64,000 nucleotides of DNA from Myoxocephalus aenaeus (Eukaryota; Chordata; Actinopteri; Perciformes; Cottidae). The notes below the pieces were generated by a model. It saw only the letters and a list, made by a program, of their open reading frames with translations, was not told the origin of the DNA and searched no databases. The translations under genes were made by a program, and so were the position numbers. Positions within the stretch are counted from its first letter, which is position 1. Each line of letters begins with the position of its first letter. Where the stretch lies: the NCBI GenBank assembly GCA_038501785.1, contig JBAMJR010000051.1, positions 1,344,501 to 1,408,500 of the forward strand. Reading direction: 5' to 3'. Below, piece after piece: positions 36,231-49,735 of this stretch.

Positions 36231-37399
36231 AAGAAAAGTATCTTCCACCACCGACTATTTCGAGCATTTCAAATGATTCATACTGTGTTTCAGCTCTGCC
36301 TTACAGTTTACTTGATTTAATAAGCAACATGTGCAAATATTTATTCTAAATGATGAGATATTTTTCTACGGGATTTACAGTAATAGGATGCAATGCAATA
36401 TAAATATCCGGTGAATGTAAATGTGCCTCCACAAACTAATAAAATGACTGCAGTGGGTAATACAGGTTACAAATCAACGGTCCTGTGCACCGGCCTACTT
36501 CGCCTATCGAAAGCTTTAATGGCGGTTCAGGCACTTGGTCATTTGGAAGGAAAAAAGCGTAGGTCAGAGATTCATTTTTAACATATCTCTTCATTTATCT
36601 ATTTCCTGCATGCGTGGTCCCTTTGTGCCGTCCATCCCGAGCTTGAAAGGAGCTTTCTTGTCCGCCGCCATAGGGAGCCAGTCATGCGGTGTAATGTTAG
36701 AGGATGCAGTGAGAGCCTGTTCTGGCCAAAGACTGCACCGTATCCACGGTGAGACGCGGGATTTCTGCTCTAAACTGATCTAAATAATCTCCTCCCATTT
36801 GTTTCCACCTCACAACAGATGCCCAACACTATTAGCTGAATTAGGCTAAAAGCCCGTGTTCGGCCCTATATTCCCTCCATATTGGACGTGTGTGAAATGT
36901 GTCTGCTGAGTAAATCAGAATCCATTTGACAGGAAAATGCATTTGAGGGCAGTCTGACGGGGATGGAAAAGGATGGTAATTGTGATCTTGGAACTCGTCA
37001 CATAGTAATGGAAAGATAAAATACTGTAGAAGATATACTCAAGCCAGCAGGATAATTGTGAGGTACAGAAATGTCTCAATGTCAGTCATTATAACTTGTT
37101 TTATGTATTTTTTTTTTCCTTTTCTTTTTATCAGTCACTTTTACATTTTGTCTTTTATTTTGCTCAAATGTGACCCCTGAAGAAATAATGCCAGACTACG
37201 TGACAGTAATTACAGTATTGCGGTATGGACGTTGAAAACCAGCTCATCTTGCTGTTATACGACTGCGTGTTGTGGCAGGCTGTAATGAAGTGTCACAGAA
37301 TACCAACTTGTGTGCCTTCCACACCAAATGAGAACAAAAGACAAAGGGATAACAGAGCTAGTTGTCTCTGATATTGGATATTACACTCTATGCCCACAG
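36231..37399. other. unique non-coding sequence
   Basis: No gene or repeat recognised; T-rich run around 37109-37128. Confidence 0.5.
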
Positions 37400-37640
37400 A
37401 ATAGCTAATGAACTTCATCCAGCTCCATGCTAATGGTTATCAGGGCGATTTCATTCCCCCCGGCCTTTGTGTGTAATTATTGATTGTCCCAAGAAAGGTG
37501 GGCTGTACAAAGCCCAGCAAACAGCAGGTAATTAGTATTTTTACACCTTTGGCAGGGTAATGTCCTGTGTTTGTATGCATGAAAGCAGAATGCAAGAATT
37601 CTCTTCACACGCTGAGATAACTGGGAGTAGACTCACGGGC
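37400..37640. promoter_or_regulatory. candidate conserved regulatory sequence
   Basis: Non-repetitive stretch with two TAATTA palindromic homeodomain sites (37474-37479 and 37529-37534) and further CTAATG cores near 37404 and 37430. Composition is balanced, with no microsatellite and no mobile-element signature. This is inference from motif content only; no comparison to other species was possible. Confidence 0.25.
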
Positions 37641-38267
37641 GGCTGCCTGGAGCTGCATTTTATCTTCCCTCTTAAACATGGAAACAATTAGAAATCATGA
37701 TTGGAAAACACTCACATTTTCAATTAAAGCCAGTAAGGTAAATACTCTGCTAAAAAACAGTTTTCCATAATAATGGGAGCGGGCGCGTTGGGAGAAATAT
37801 TCTTTGTGAGCGTTATTGTGCCCAAATGCCTGAAAGGGAATCATGTAACATGTTAGTCCAATACGCCGACATCATTCTCATCATCATGATTTATCTGAAG
37901 CTCTGGATGAGAATACAATGTGCGAATCCTTCGCCTCCCAAGAGGATAAACGGCACCAATTGAGTATAATCGAGAAGGTAGGCTTTCATATTCATATGGT
38001 GTCTCAGCTGGAGGACCCAGAGGTGGTTCATGGTATAAGCGACACAGGAGATGCCTTGGGCACCAGTGTGAGGGTGGATAAAAAATAGCTTGGTGCTTCT
38101 CTTCTTCTCAGACTAATAACTGGATTCAGCGTGTGGGATCTCCCATTTGGACAATCATCCATCCAGGAATCCACTTGGTCATCATAGGAAAAACATGCTT
38201 CTCATAACTTCAGATCTAGCCTCATAATCTTCATGATTAGACTTTCCCTTCCCTTCAGATTTTTTTT
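37641..38267. other. unique non-coding sequence
   Basis: No gene or repeat recognised. Confidence 0.5.
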
Positions 38268-38440
38268 GTTTGTTTTATTAATCCAATGATTATCTGCTCA
38301 ATCAATTAATCGTCTCGTCAATGAAATAGTGAACATACAACATTTTAGTTTCCGAGAGCAAAAGAAAACATCAACTCATGTCTTGTTTTGTTCGACAAAG
38401 AGTCCAAAGTCACCAAAAATGGATTGCGTAAATTCCCCAT
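38268..38440. repeat. degenerate dispersed teleost repeat
   Basis: Contains CAATCAATTAATCGTCTCGT and, after about 80 bases, GTCTTGTTTTGTTCGACAAA, then GTCCAAAGTCACC. This resembles a widespread fish repeat that couples an ATTAATCG end to a TTGTTTTGTCCGACC-type block. No second copy in the window. Confidence 0.45.
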
Positions 38441-39373
38441 CACTTGAAATATGTCTCATCTCAAGGTCCGCACTAACCGATAATCAAACACACTCATAAA
38501 TGTCTCCATATGTGATTTCAGGCCTTTTTCATGCGTCGTCTTCCCAGTCACTGATGGCTGACGAACTGTGAAACCGAATATTATTCATTGTTTTTACGAC
38601 GCTACTGGCGCTAAACTGGAAGAACGGATAACAATGCGTTAGCGCTGGTCGTGAAAACAAATGGGCGGGGTGGCATGAAGTGAATAAATGGGACAGCAGT
38701 GTGTCACATCTCATTTCACAAATCGCAGCCTGTATGTTGGAGGCATCCTTTTGCAGCCTTAATAAAACCATGAAGATGTTGTGTAGTTTACATATTCTGG
38801 AAGCAGAAGGATTTTGGCCAGTCCTTTTCTTGAGAGAGCAGAGTAACATCTGGTTTCATATCTATTAGACTAATTTAATATCTCCCATTCCTCCGGTGCT
38901 AAGCACTGATTACCAACACTGCAGGTGGGTGTCGCTTCTGCACCAGCAGAGCATTATGCACCGCCGTGGCAATGTGATATTATTACCATGTCGCTGCTGC
39001 TCATGGAAGTGGAAGTATTACTTGTATTTCGATCATGGGAAGCCGCCACTTATCAACTGGAACCCATTTTTGTTTTAAACATCTTCCATGCAGAGTGAAA
39101 TGGAAAGCTGGTTTGTGCAGCTCGGTGAAGCATCACCTCTGCCGGCATGGCCGGGGTGACCTGTGTTGTTCTGTAAGAACACAACGGACTCGCTTGAAAT
39201 GCAACACACCATTAATGGACATTTGTTGTGGATCAGTCACTCCAAAATGTCAACACGGTTACAGGCTGCCACTTTTCTTCTCTTTGCAGTCCTGGGAGCG
39301 GCGACGCAGGGTCACTATTAGAAAGCCCCTGCAGCTCTACATGAGCATGCATCATTCATGGGCTGGCAACAAC
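38441..39373. other. unique non-coding sequence
   Basis: No gene seen. Open frames at 38529-38849 and 39035-39442 have random composition. Confidence 0.5.
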
Positions 39374-39399
39374 AACACACACACACACACACACACACA
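39374..39399. repeat. (AC)n microsatellite
   Basis: About 13 AC units after two AAC units. Confidence 0.94.
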
Positions 39400-41734
39400 G
39401 AATATGATTTCAGGAAAACAAGAACATTCAAACAGTTTGTGAAAAGATGGCTGTATGTTTGAAATTTAAGGAACTCTATAGATTTGATATTAGTTTTCTG
39501 AAAGATTATTGTATTATTTTGATCTGTCAGCCTTGTGTTTCAGTTTGTCCTGGACTTTCGAAGTAAGTGCAGTTCTTTAATAAAAACAAACGTTGATAAT
39601 ATGCACAATATGCACAAAATATGCACAAACACCTACACCCGTCAAACCGCCTATTGTCAACACAGAATGTTTTACAAGTTTTGAAGGAATCCATAAATGT
39701 ATAATGATAAGCACTGGTGGGCTTTTGGTGTATACTAATTGTATATATTAATGATAATAATTTACAGCTAAGCATTAACAAACAATGTGACATGCATGTT
39801 GGGCCGATCAAAAAATATGGAATCTCTGGAAGACCGGATTTTAAGTTGGTGTATGTGAAGAAACATGTTCAAATGCTTGTGTGCCAATCAGTTTTAGGAA
39901 AAAATCATTTCTTAAATGTACTCCAAATGGCAGGGGTACAAAGTCCGAAAATCATGAACAAAATATATATTTTCATTGCCAGTGTTTAGTTTCACAGCTG
40001 CCTCTACAATATGTTTGATGTGTGTTTATTCAATACTGACACAATCAGGAGGAAATTTTAATGGATGTAGTTTTATGGACTTGCTGTTGGGTGAGTTCAT
40101 AACAAACACCACCTGCAAAGGCATATGTCTCCTCCGTCCTCCTGCCGGAATAAATCAAGTGCAATGATGTCAAAATAAATCCAAAATGAGGACACAACTT
40201 TTACTGCACATCTTTGCACTATAAAAATTGTCAAACCAAAAAAGTGCTGAATGACCAATTGCTCCGTGGGACAGATGACCTTTGACCTGGGTCTCGCCCG
40301 ACCGAGGCTGTTGGCGCCCCCACCGTCAGCTGCAAACTAAAACTGATGTCTGCGTGAGTTTCCTGTGAGGTGAGTTGAAACTGTTCCGATGTAAAAGATT
40401 CAGAGCCAACTGTTCAATCTTTCAGGGATATTTGCAAATCCTCTGAGTGGGAACACACAAACCTACTCTTGTCTGTGTACCTGATGCGTTATTTAACTCC
40501 CTTCTAATGACACTAAACACTTAGAAAATTGAAAAGAAAACTCAAGGAGGCAGCAACTAATTAAAACAACCTTTTCATTTATGCACATGTATGGAATCAG
40601 TGCAGGTGTATAACCTCCCCGTGGCCTGTGGTGGCTCCCATGATGGATGGACTTCTGTTGGGCTCGGCTGTCTCCCAGCGGCACGTGGACGACCTGATTG
40701 ATTACAGCTACCGCCAGTCTCCCCGGGAACTGCCAATACCCAACGTCTTGCCAAAATAAAGGCATCCAGTGTGTATCTATTACAAAGCTAAGACGCTCTG
40801 CGACTGGAGTGCACACTCGACCCCATCGGATGCCTGAAATCTCATACGCTCCAGGCTGCGTCGGCTCTCTGGAATTTGGGCCTAATTTGAGGAAAGATTA
40901 AAGCGCTCGACGGCTTGATGCAGCTTTTGGGGGAAGTTAAAAGAAAGCACGATAAGCTCGACACACGATGATAAGGAGCTATCCTTAAAACGTAACAAGA
41001 AAAAAAGTCTCTTCCACTCGACAATGTATAGGATCATTAGTCCACTCCTCCCCCCCGCCCCCCCCTCCTTTTATCCACTGCGGTGTTAGATGATGCCTCT
41101 GACAGGATGTGGAGTCCAATACATCATAAAATAAACGCCTAAATGTGCCTGAAATAGCCGTCTGAGTGTTTAAAAGCTGGATAAAACTCACTTCATTAAA
41201 AAAAGACAAATGTGGGGAGTGGTGACAAAGCAAATTGCAACGCAATTACATGCTAAAAGTGAGACAATTACAGCGCCGCTGTCTTTTCTACAGTAGCAGC
41301 TGCATAATCACATGTAAATGAGTTTTATGGGTAGATATCACTTACCTATGTGTGAATGACATGCACAAATCACTGAGGGGCAATTTGACTCTCAAATCAC
41401 TTATTCTGCCATTATGAGTAACAGAGGTATGTGCGGAATGATAAAGAGTTGGGTTTTTAATGCACCAAACACTTCTTAAGGTTAAAACACATCTGGGGTG
41501 TGATTACACCGCTGCTAACATCCTGTTCGCTGAATAATGCAAATGCTATATTTGCAGATGTGTTTAGTTCCCCAGACGTAGTACTGTTGAGGCGAGACAC
41601 TAAGCATTTTTTTTAAATTTTTTGGGATGTTGCTGTCATGACACGTCTTCTTTTAGATTAAAGGAAAGAAACATCGAGGGGTTTATCTCACACTTTTTTC
41701 TATAGATTTCTACTGAATTCACCAATAGGTAGCA
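39400..41734. other. unique non-coding sequence
   Basis: No gene seen. Three closely spaced ATATGCACAA units occur at about 39599-39627; a C-rich patch lies at 41050-41067. Confidence 0.5.
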
Positions 41735-41990
41735 TTAGATAATGCCACATTTGCATATTCAAACATTCAGATAACTTGTAAGACAAAACCATGAATTATC
41801 TTAATATAACTATATTTATCAGGGAAAGTTTCATGGAGGTATCTATTAGTTGATCAGTCGCACTTATATACTGTACATCAAACCTTCCAGTTTCATTCCA
41901 TATTCTAAAGATTTTTTACCGAGAGGTTTGTTCATACATCATTCATAGCCTAAATTATAACATTTTAATCATAAAAACATAGTTATTTAA
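41735..41990 (+). repeat. diverged dispersed repeat, copy B
   Basis: Aligns by eye with copy A at 18655: TTAGATAATGCCACATTTG, then ATAACTTGTAAGACAAA, then ATGGAGGTATCTATTAGT, with CATTCATAGCC and an ATTATAACATTTTAAT block downstream. Same orientation as copies A and C. Confidence 0.6.
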
Positions 41991-42099
41991 AAAAGCAACT
42001 GTTGTATGGTAGTATTTACTTCATGGTGTGATAAAAACAGATATCTAAACCTCTGTAAAAGCTTTTCACTCTCATGTGTAAACACAATGAGCACCTGGC

Positions 42100-42275
42100 T
42101 GCGTCCAGTATTCAGATTTCTGTTCTGGAAATGAAAATTGGCACAAATTTAACACGAAAATTACGTGTTTGCATGTATAAACACACATTTCAGAAAACGT
42201 GTAATACAAAAAAATATCGTCTTAACGCAAGTTATCACCTTTGGAAGTGTCATGGCGATATCTATTAGTTAGATT
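42100..42275 (+). repeat. diverged dispersed repeat, copy C
   Basis: Shares AAACGTGTAATACAAAAA and ATGGCGATATCTATTAGT with copies A and B. It follows copy B by about 100 bases in the same orientation, so B and C may be one tandem or one longer element. Confidence 0.5.
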
Positions 42276-44251
42276 TTTCCCCTGTTCACCTGCAGTGTCT
42301 CCCATCAAGCGGAGCGAGGCCGAGGTTCATCGTTTTTTAAGGGAAGGAGGGCAGAGAGCGGCTCTGGCAAAAAGCAGGGGAGGCCTCTTTTCCAGTCTCT
42401 CCACTGCATTACCTCCTGGCGATCACTTATCAGCAGGCAAATCAGCCCAGTCATTGACCTCGTGGCCTCTGGCGCTCATTAGTGCAGCGTGTGCCGGTGA
42501 CTGAAGGGTGGGCTTGTCCCGGAGTACGCTGCTCACACGGGGGAAGGCATGGGTCACAACTGGTGGGTGGCCAGATTAGTGTGTACCGCGGAGAGCTCCC
42601 TGGTGTGCTCGGCCCCGGGCCAGCTTTTTGCCTGCTTTCCTCCCTCCCCCCCTCACCAAAAACCATATTCCACCCTTTCTCTCTTTCTGTTCTCGTTACC
42701 CTGGATATCGGAGGGGAAGCTGAGTGAGGTCATGTTGCTCAAGTAAGCACTCTGGGCATTATGGGTAAAACGCGGCGAGTGCACTGACATGAGAGAGGAT
42801 CAGCGCTCGCTCTCTGTAGCATCATGGTCTGTGGATGGTGTGGTATCTTTGGAGAGCCCTGGGGGGTCACTGGGTGCCACATATTCTCATACAACACTTC
42901 ATAAGATCTTTTTTTTTTTTCTTTCAGGAAAAGATTGTGAGATACTGAGTTAGGTTCATGCAACAAAACCCCTCGGTAAGGTTTATTAAAGAAAAGACTG
43001 CGGTTTGGGTTTAAATAACCAGGTGACGCAACAAATAAATCAACGTTGACTTCTAGTTTCACATGAGGAACATACAGCAGTCCACCCATCCACCATTTTT
43101 TAGGATCCTGCTCGAAATAACCTACCCAAACTAAAAAGGGTGTATCTCTGCAACCACAAGGGCTATTTTAATAATTTGTGTGTTATAATAAAGGCAACCC
43201 ATGTGAGCTTTTGTTCAGATGTGTAAATATTAGTATATATGTTACTGGTTATGAGTAAATAAAGAAACAGCAAACATAGAGGTTTCAGGTCCGCCTCACC
43301 CTATATAGGTGCCATGGTGCTTAAAAGGTTGGTACTCAGTGTTGGACACACTGACAGCAATAGCTTTACATTTAATTAAATCCAATAGAGCAGGCTATCT
43401 GTGGAGCCTTTAATGGCACACGTTTGTGTCAAATTCATATGAATATGATGTTTTAATCCTGTTTGTTAATACAATTGTATCAAAGTATTACTGTTATATC
43501 TCACTCACAGCGCTTCATTTTAGAATTCTACAACATGATATCCAGGTTCAACAAGCCCTAAATGTGAAAGCAAAAGATAAGCATTTACTTTAAAGTATTT
43601 ACTGCACAGTTATCGTACAAATGAGGCAATGTATTGGTTATACAAAATCCTTTTCACTTGCTTTATATTTGAGATTATCACTATCTTCCGCATTGAAACG
43701 CAGCTATTATGATACAAAGTGTGGCAATAAAAGGCACCTGAGTGAGACCTTCCCATTTGGATTTTATTTTTTACTCATCGGGAGGTTTATTTTCAGATCC
43801 ACACATCCCTCCTGGCAGTTCCACCTGGATTTCCGACGCTGATACCGCTGTCGGTGCAGACGCTGACGCATTAGGAGGCGTCTTCCTGTAGCTTTAGGTG
43901 TCTATTGACTGTGCTCCCTTAAATAACTGCGATGGTAATATGATTACTGCGTGTGACAGAAAATGTACGTAAAGAAATTGTAGAGAAAAGAAAAGATTGG
44001 AGTGTGTGGGATGTGTGGCTAATTTCATTCTTTAGTACAGGCGGGTGTGAGCACTGTGGAATAGCGTTCACCCACATACTGTATTGTCCGGATTAAGCTG
44101 GTTGGACAGAAGCTCCCATGGTATTTAATCAGCTTCCCCAGACCATTACCCCAGTATGGGGGAGTGCAAACACCCAGTATTGTCTTTTCTCTAATTCTAT
44201 GCTATCTCTTATTAAACCAGCATGACAAGAGCAGACGTGTGGGCAGTGGTG

Positions 44252-44252
<1 letters not shown>
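42276..44252. other. unique non-coding sequence
   Basis: No gene recognised. C-rich patch at 42635-42655; T run at 42908-42920. Confidence 0.5.

Positions 44253-44309
<57 letters not shown>
44253..44309. repeat. (GT)n microsatellite
   Basis: About 28 perfect GT units. Confidence 0.97.
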
Positions 44310-45549
44310 ACCAGAGGTGTGTACTTTTGCAAAGCTTTAAGCAATGACAAGAGCATGGAGGGTCCACAGAGAGAAGGTAAATAAAGGAATATATCTCAAC
44401 CTCTAACAAGGATTTTAATTGGCTATTCAAAGATATAATTACACAGCCTTTGAGTAACAATTACTCCAAATATATGACCTTCAATGCGGCTAACAGTAAC
44501 CAAATTGGCCTTGCAGCCCTGTAGCTGGTGTCCTTAGAAGAAGAAAAAAAATCATTCATTAATTTAAATTATACTCCATTTAAAATGATAAAGGAGAGAG
44601 AGGGACGTTGAGGGAAACATGATTTTTCACCTCTTTGACTTTGCTTCCAGTTATTGGTTAAAACCCAACAACCTGACCCTTCCTCGGTCGTCTAGTTTAC
44701 TCAGACAAAGCCTCCATGTTTTCTTTATTGTGTCACAAAGTTTTAAAAAAAATAGCGAGAGAAAATGGAGATCGGTAACTGAATACTTGGCACAATCTCT
44801 TACCAAAAAGCCATTAACCTCATTATGTGCCACTTCCGGAAACAGATGTAATTTGAGTGCTAAAGTTCAAGTGTTGAAATTTGTCATCTTAAGTACAGTT
44901 GAAAGTGACAAAACGGATAGAATGAAGCGCGCGGCGGCGAAGATCCATCACGATCTGACTGAGCTGATGCATGTTTGTTTTTATACCTTCGCTAATGAAT
45001 CGGATAGCAGATGTTAATCTAGGCATGACATGATTGGATTTACATCCATTAGAATAGTGATGATCATTAGCTGGAAGTCAGTCATATTTCTAACCCAAAT
45101 CTTGTGTTGCCTTCAAAACAAACACACATCTGAGTCATCAGAGCTCTCCCGGCAGATCAAAGTGCGAGGCTTCGTCCGGCAGAGGATCGGCCCGCGGACA
45201 TTTAACCGGAGGGACCGGCAGACTCAGCTCTTTCCTTCTGTACTGCGTTAATGCAGCTGTGCCATTAAACCTGTCAGTGCCTGCAACAGCAAGGCAGATG
45301 TACAGCTGCCAGCTCCAAAATGCTATTACTGGTGCGACAGTCACCGGCCACACAGAGATAGCAACGGATACAGAGCCATAAACCTGGTGGTTGAAACAAA
45401 TCCAATTAACATGTTAAACTGTTTTCATCGGGGACCATTTCACCGGTTGACAGAAGTCTTCTTTGATATATAACGGAGAAAATTACATTCTGTCAATTCA
45501 AGACAATCAGTTAGGTAATTTGGCTTTGTTGCAATAACTCTAAACCTTC
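44310..45549. other. unique non-coding sequence
   Basis: No gene seen; the 132-codon open frame at 44619-45017 has no recognisable domain. Confidence 0.5.
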
Positions 45550-46170
45550 TAGAGTTTCAGACTAGAGTGCTGCAGTAATGAGTCCTCAAACCTGGACATG
45601 AGTCAGCATTTTTGTGCTTCCTGTTCCCTTTTCTCAAAGTCAATGTTTTTTTTGGTTAGATGCCTTAAATAGGATCTGTGGTGAACACAAGCTGAAGAGA
45701 TTTGTTTGCGTTTGACGACATAAAATAAGTCGATAAATGTCCTACTCGTGAATTTTTTGAGCTTTTACGTAAACAAGGTTGTTTCTAAATGAGAATACCA
45801 AACGTGAATACTGGAACACTGCCTTTACGTTAGCGGTTGGTGACTTCGGTTATATTCACGCTTTAAAAATCCTAAAAGTAGTGTTCATTTGTGACGATTA
45901 TCTTGCTGAATAAAACATGTAAATATCATAATCGTCTTTTGTCAAGGAGCTTATTTTCTGCAATAATCCAAAATCCAATTGAGAAATCCTTCCGGCTTTA
46001 TGTCGAGGGAACCAGTGCGGCGTTAACTTCCGGGTTGGCCCGCAAAAAAAAACGACATCCCTGCAACACTTTATAATGCCGTGATTATCGTGTGTGTAAA
46101 GTTCGGGCGGCGCCAGCTTCTGTTCCACATAGAGACAGTCAGACTCACCGCAGACGGTGGACTTCATGAT
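45550..46170. repeat. possible old dispersed repeat
   Basis: The phrases GAGTCCTCAAACCTGGACAT, TTAAATAGGATCTGTGG and TGCAATAATCCAAAATCCAA resemble parts of a degenerate fish repeat. No second copy in the window; boundaries are guesses. Confidence 0.25.
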
Positions 46171-47807
46171 GTGTCTTTGTTCTAAAAGATGAGACGGTTT
46201 TAAAACTATGTCACGCTTTCATCCCAGACTGACTGACTTCACAGGCTCGTCTCCACGAATACAGCTACACCATTTAAACGACGCATTTTAGTGTGTGGAT
46301 TCTTCCCCGAGTCCAGGACGACACGCTAAGAGATCATTACGATGCAGACGGAAGCTGCAGCAAGAGGACATCGTACCCGAGAGCATTTCTTTCCCCTCCC
46401 AAAACCATTTCTTTTTGTATCCATTATGTTTCTGATGCAGAGGCCCTCCGAGGGGAAGACAAAGCAGATTTACTTTGTGCAATACGATGTAGGCTGTAAG
46501 CCTTAAAGCAAGGGTCAAGCCCCGCAGGACATGCTCTGACCAACTCTGGAAGCAGATCAGAGAAACCCACCAAACCCAGACGTGTTCCGCTAAGTCAGTG
46601 CATACAATGGGAAAACAAACAGAGTTATGAGTGAACACAAATTATGATGTTTTGCTATCATGTAAAAGATGATTTCCATTTGTGGTGTCTCTCTTCTTTG
46701 TGATTTTCATTTAAATAAATCAGTTATTTAAGTGGTATTCAGTCTTTTCTTATTAGACCTGGGTTGTAATGGATGCTGAGTGTGCAACAGAATTGTAAAA
46801 AAGCTTGATTAATCCATTTAAACTACCAATAATACAATATGATTAGTACTTTAGTAATAATTAGAAGCTAATTATGCTGACAAAACTAGGATTTATACAC
46901 GTATGTATGTTGGTAGGAACTCCAGATACCCAAATGTAAGTTCACATTATGCCCTCTCAGACTACAAAAGAAGAAATTCCTGGGATTCTCAGCGCATTTT
47001 GCATTCATGTGCAGCCTTATTTCCCCGCCATCGCCGAGTGGCAAATTACATGATCGTTCTTCAGCTGAGCAGCGAGGCTCATTACTTTCCTTGATTCAAG
47101 GGTAGTTCTTCGGCTAATCTGTTGTGCGGTGTCGAGAGCTGTTTTTTTAGATTCGCCCGATAGCGGAGCGAAAAAGTCGCTTTACTGTTGCCATGGAAAA
47201 CTGCGCTTCACACATTGATCATCAACGTATCAAAAGTGGATTTTGCTCCAGTAAAGTTCCAACGCGACCGAATCAAAGTAACCACAGTTGATCAAAACGT
47301 TCACAAACTAGATGCCCCTGTGCAAGAAAAGAAACATGTGTCCTCACACTTGCCTTTGTGAGTAGTGCTGTTAAAGTGTTCATTAAGATTTAACAGTGTA
47401 GATATCTGTTCGTCCCAGTCCGCTCTGTGAAGGGGTGAACAGGCCAGCGGGCATCACCACGGACAGCTACCACTTCAGCCCCGATGAATGAGCACAAGAG
47501 AGAAGGTGGATATTAACATAACATCTGATTTCCATATTAACAGTTTGCATTAAAAATGTGGCCCAGGCACTTGCCTGCTGCAGTTGAAATCCAAGGTCAC
47601 TGCTATATATCCTCTGATCCTTCAACAAGTCTAAATCAGTTTTTTTCAAAGCACAATATGTGATGTACAGCACATTCACACCGAGAGGGCGGGTCAACAG
47701 TGTGTGGGTGCGGTTGTATTGTAAGTGTTTCTGTGTGCGCGCAAAGGACGGTTGTTGTATTTCATGATTATGTTGTGATGCTTTGTGCTTCATTCTCAAT
47801 AGACCTA
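46171..47807. other. unique non-coding sequence
   Basis: No gene or repeat recognised. Confidence 0.5.
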
Positions 47808-48040
47808 GTGTGTGCACAAGGCTCTTGAGAGACCCGGACCACCCTCTCCACCACCTACTGCAGGGTCAGCGGAGCACTTTCTCGAGGAGATTCCTCACGC
47901 TCCGCTGCAACAAGGACAGATACAGGAGAACATTCCTGCCAACGGCATTACGGCTTTATAATAAATCACCGCTTGCCAGATCCTCTGACTAACCATGTGT
48001 ATATATATATTTTGCACAATCCCAGCTATTTCTATTTCTA

Positions 48041-48072
48041 TTTTATTATTATTATTATTTTTATTATTATTG
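48041..48072. repeat. (ATT)n microsatellite
   Basis: ATT repeat within the 3' untranslated part of the LINE tail. Confidence 0.9.
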
Positions 48073-48170
48073 TATGTATCTTTTATCTTTCTTCCTGCTG
48101 TTTTTATTTATTTTGTTGTAAGTTGCTGCTACCCCGACACCAAATTTCCCCTCGGGGATTAATAAAGTAT

Positions 48171-48202
48171 ATATTCATTCATATTCATTCATTCATTCAT
48201 TC
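48171..48202. repeat. (ATTC)n tail of the LINE
   Basis: Seven or so ATTC units with one disruption, placed directly after the AATAAAG of the L2-like tail; this kind of tandem tail is part of the element. Confidence 0.88.
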
Positions 48203-48285
48203 AAATCCAAAAGTGTTTGTGTCTACAACATGCCTGATTTATCCGAGCGTTCGCACCGCAAATAAAAGCATCAGCCAATCGTGTT

Positions 48286-48321
48286 GTGCATATTCAAAAT
48301 GTGCATATTCAAAATGTGCAC
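48286..48321 (+). repeat. two and a half tandem 15-mers
   Basis: GTGCATATTCAAAAT occurs twice exactly (48286-48300, 48301-48315) followed by GTGCAC. Confidence 0.93.
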
Positions 48322-49727
48322 TACAGTGTTTGTGTTTGCACCAAGTCGCCAAATTGTATTACTTCTCTCAACTTTGACGAAGGCGGCGCACACTAGATTC
48401 ACTCCTAACGTCCGTTCACCGGGAAAGCACTCGATCAGTACTTTTGACCAAAGACACATTCACTCAGAGCCTTTCGCTGAAAGGAAACTCACTAAAATAG
48501 CGGGACTTAGGCTTTCCAACACTTTAGCTCAGACAGACTGACACACGCTGCTCGGGGTCAATAGGATCCCCGGCAGTTGGGACTGCAACTGTCGCAAATC
48601 ATGAATAGCTTCTATGCAAAAAATACTGGCAAGATAGTATTCAGCATTGTTGTGTTGTTTATCCGTCACTACCCCGGTCTGTAGAGACCTCAATCCCTTC
48701 AAACCCTTCAATTGTTCCAATGCAATGACACATTCACCAAAATGACACAAGATCTTCAAAATGACGAAGGTGGGATTACATGCTGCCGTACATGTAGTCA
48801 GCAGAGAGAGGATGACATTATTAATACGGATGTGACAACTATGCTAAAGACAGCTGAAGTTTCTGTTCGGCTCCACGGTGTCACCGACAGATTTGTCCCC
48901 GCCGTTGATTTGAGCGGTGGATCTTGACAGCTGGGGAGCAGAGGTTAACATACGCAGAGGCAGGAAGGTAATTCCCATTTGGGTACCGAGGCACACTGTT
49001 TACATAATATTCTAAGGGGAGTTGTGAACCGCATACTGCATGCAACTGAATATCATACACTCCATAATTTCCACATTACTGGCCATCCACACAGTTCATT
49101 TAATCAATGAGTCATATAGCATATAAATAAAGCACGTGTGTGAAACATACTAGCGGGGTTAAAAGGTTCATCTACCGTTCATCGAAACGTTTAAACAGGC
49201 AGGACGTGTGATTGCAACTTTTATCGTTTCATGACTCGGAAACAGCTGATCTTCAGGGATTTTTGGCAAGCCGGAGTGTCTATACTTAACCGAGAATGCC
49301 GTGATGAGCTTGGATATACACGCAGTCAGTCAGGGCAGCGTCATGAAGGAAATGGTGCAGAATGTTTTCTGAGCACGGTTGATCTCCTTCCTATCAATTA
49401 ACCATCTTAACACCGGAGCTTACTGAAGCGCTGTTGCTATACGCATTCCTTTAAGTCTAAAGTGTGAATGAAATGGTACTTAAAGGCCTGGGACTTTTTG
49501 TTTAGGATGGAGTGGTGAAGTAACCTGGAAGTTTGTAATTAAATTAAACTTAATGAAATGTGTGCCCACTGCAGCTGTATTTATGGTGTGTTATAAACCC
49601 ATGAGGGTTGGGCATGTTATGTGCATGACACAACAATAAAGATATCTATATAACTACCTAAAGGAAAAGGAGATATCTAATAATTATCATTCAAAAGAGG
49701 ACGCTGAAACAGAAGATAAAAAGATAA
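48322..49727. other. unique non-coding sequence
   Basis: No gene or repeat recognised. Confidence 0.5.
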
Positions 49728-49735
49728 TGTGTCAC

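Larger units (their letters stand above)
47808..48205 (+). mobile_element. 5'-truncated L2-like LINE tail
   Basis: The first 180 bases, in one frame, translate to an L2/CR1-type C-terminal tail (RRFLTLRCNKDRYRRTFLP followed by TALRLYN, the pattern that closes many fish L2 ORF2 proteins). A short 3' untranslated part follows, with an ATT-rich stretch, AATTTCCCCTCGGGGATTAA, AATAAAG, and then a run of ATTC units (48171-48202). An AATTTCCCC...GGGATTAATAAAG end with a short tandem tail is characteristic of L2-group LINEs. Only the last part of ORF2 is present, as usual for truncated insertions by target-primed reverse transcription. Confidence 0.8.

Noticed and set aside
39035..39442. 135-codon open frame on the plus strand
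   Set aside because: Runs into the AC microsatellite (Thr-His repeat) and is otherwise random in composition.
44619..45017. 132-codon open frame on the plus strand
   Set aside because: Starts with a hydrophobic stretch but has no recognisable motif and no gene context.
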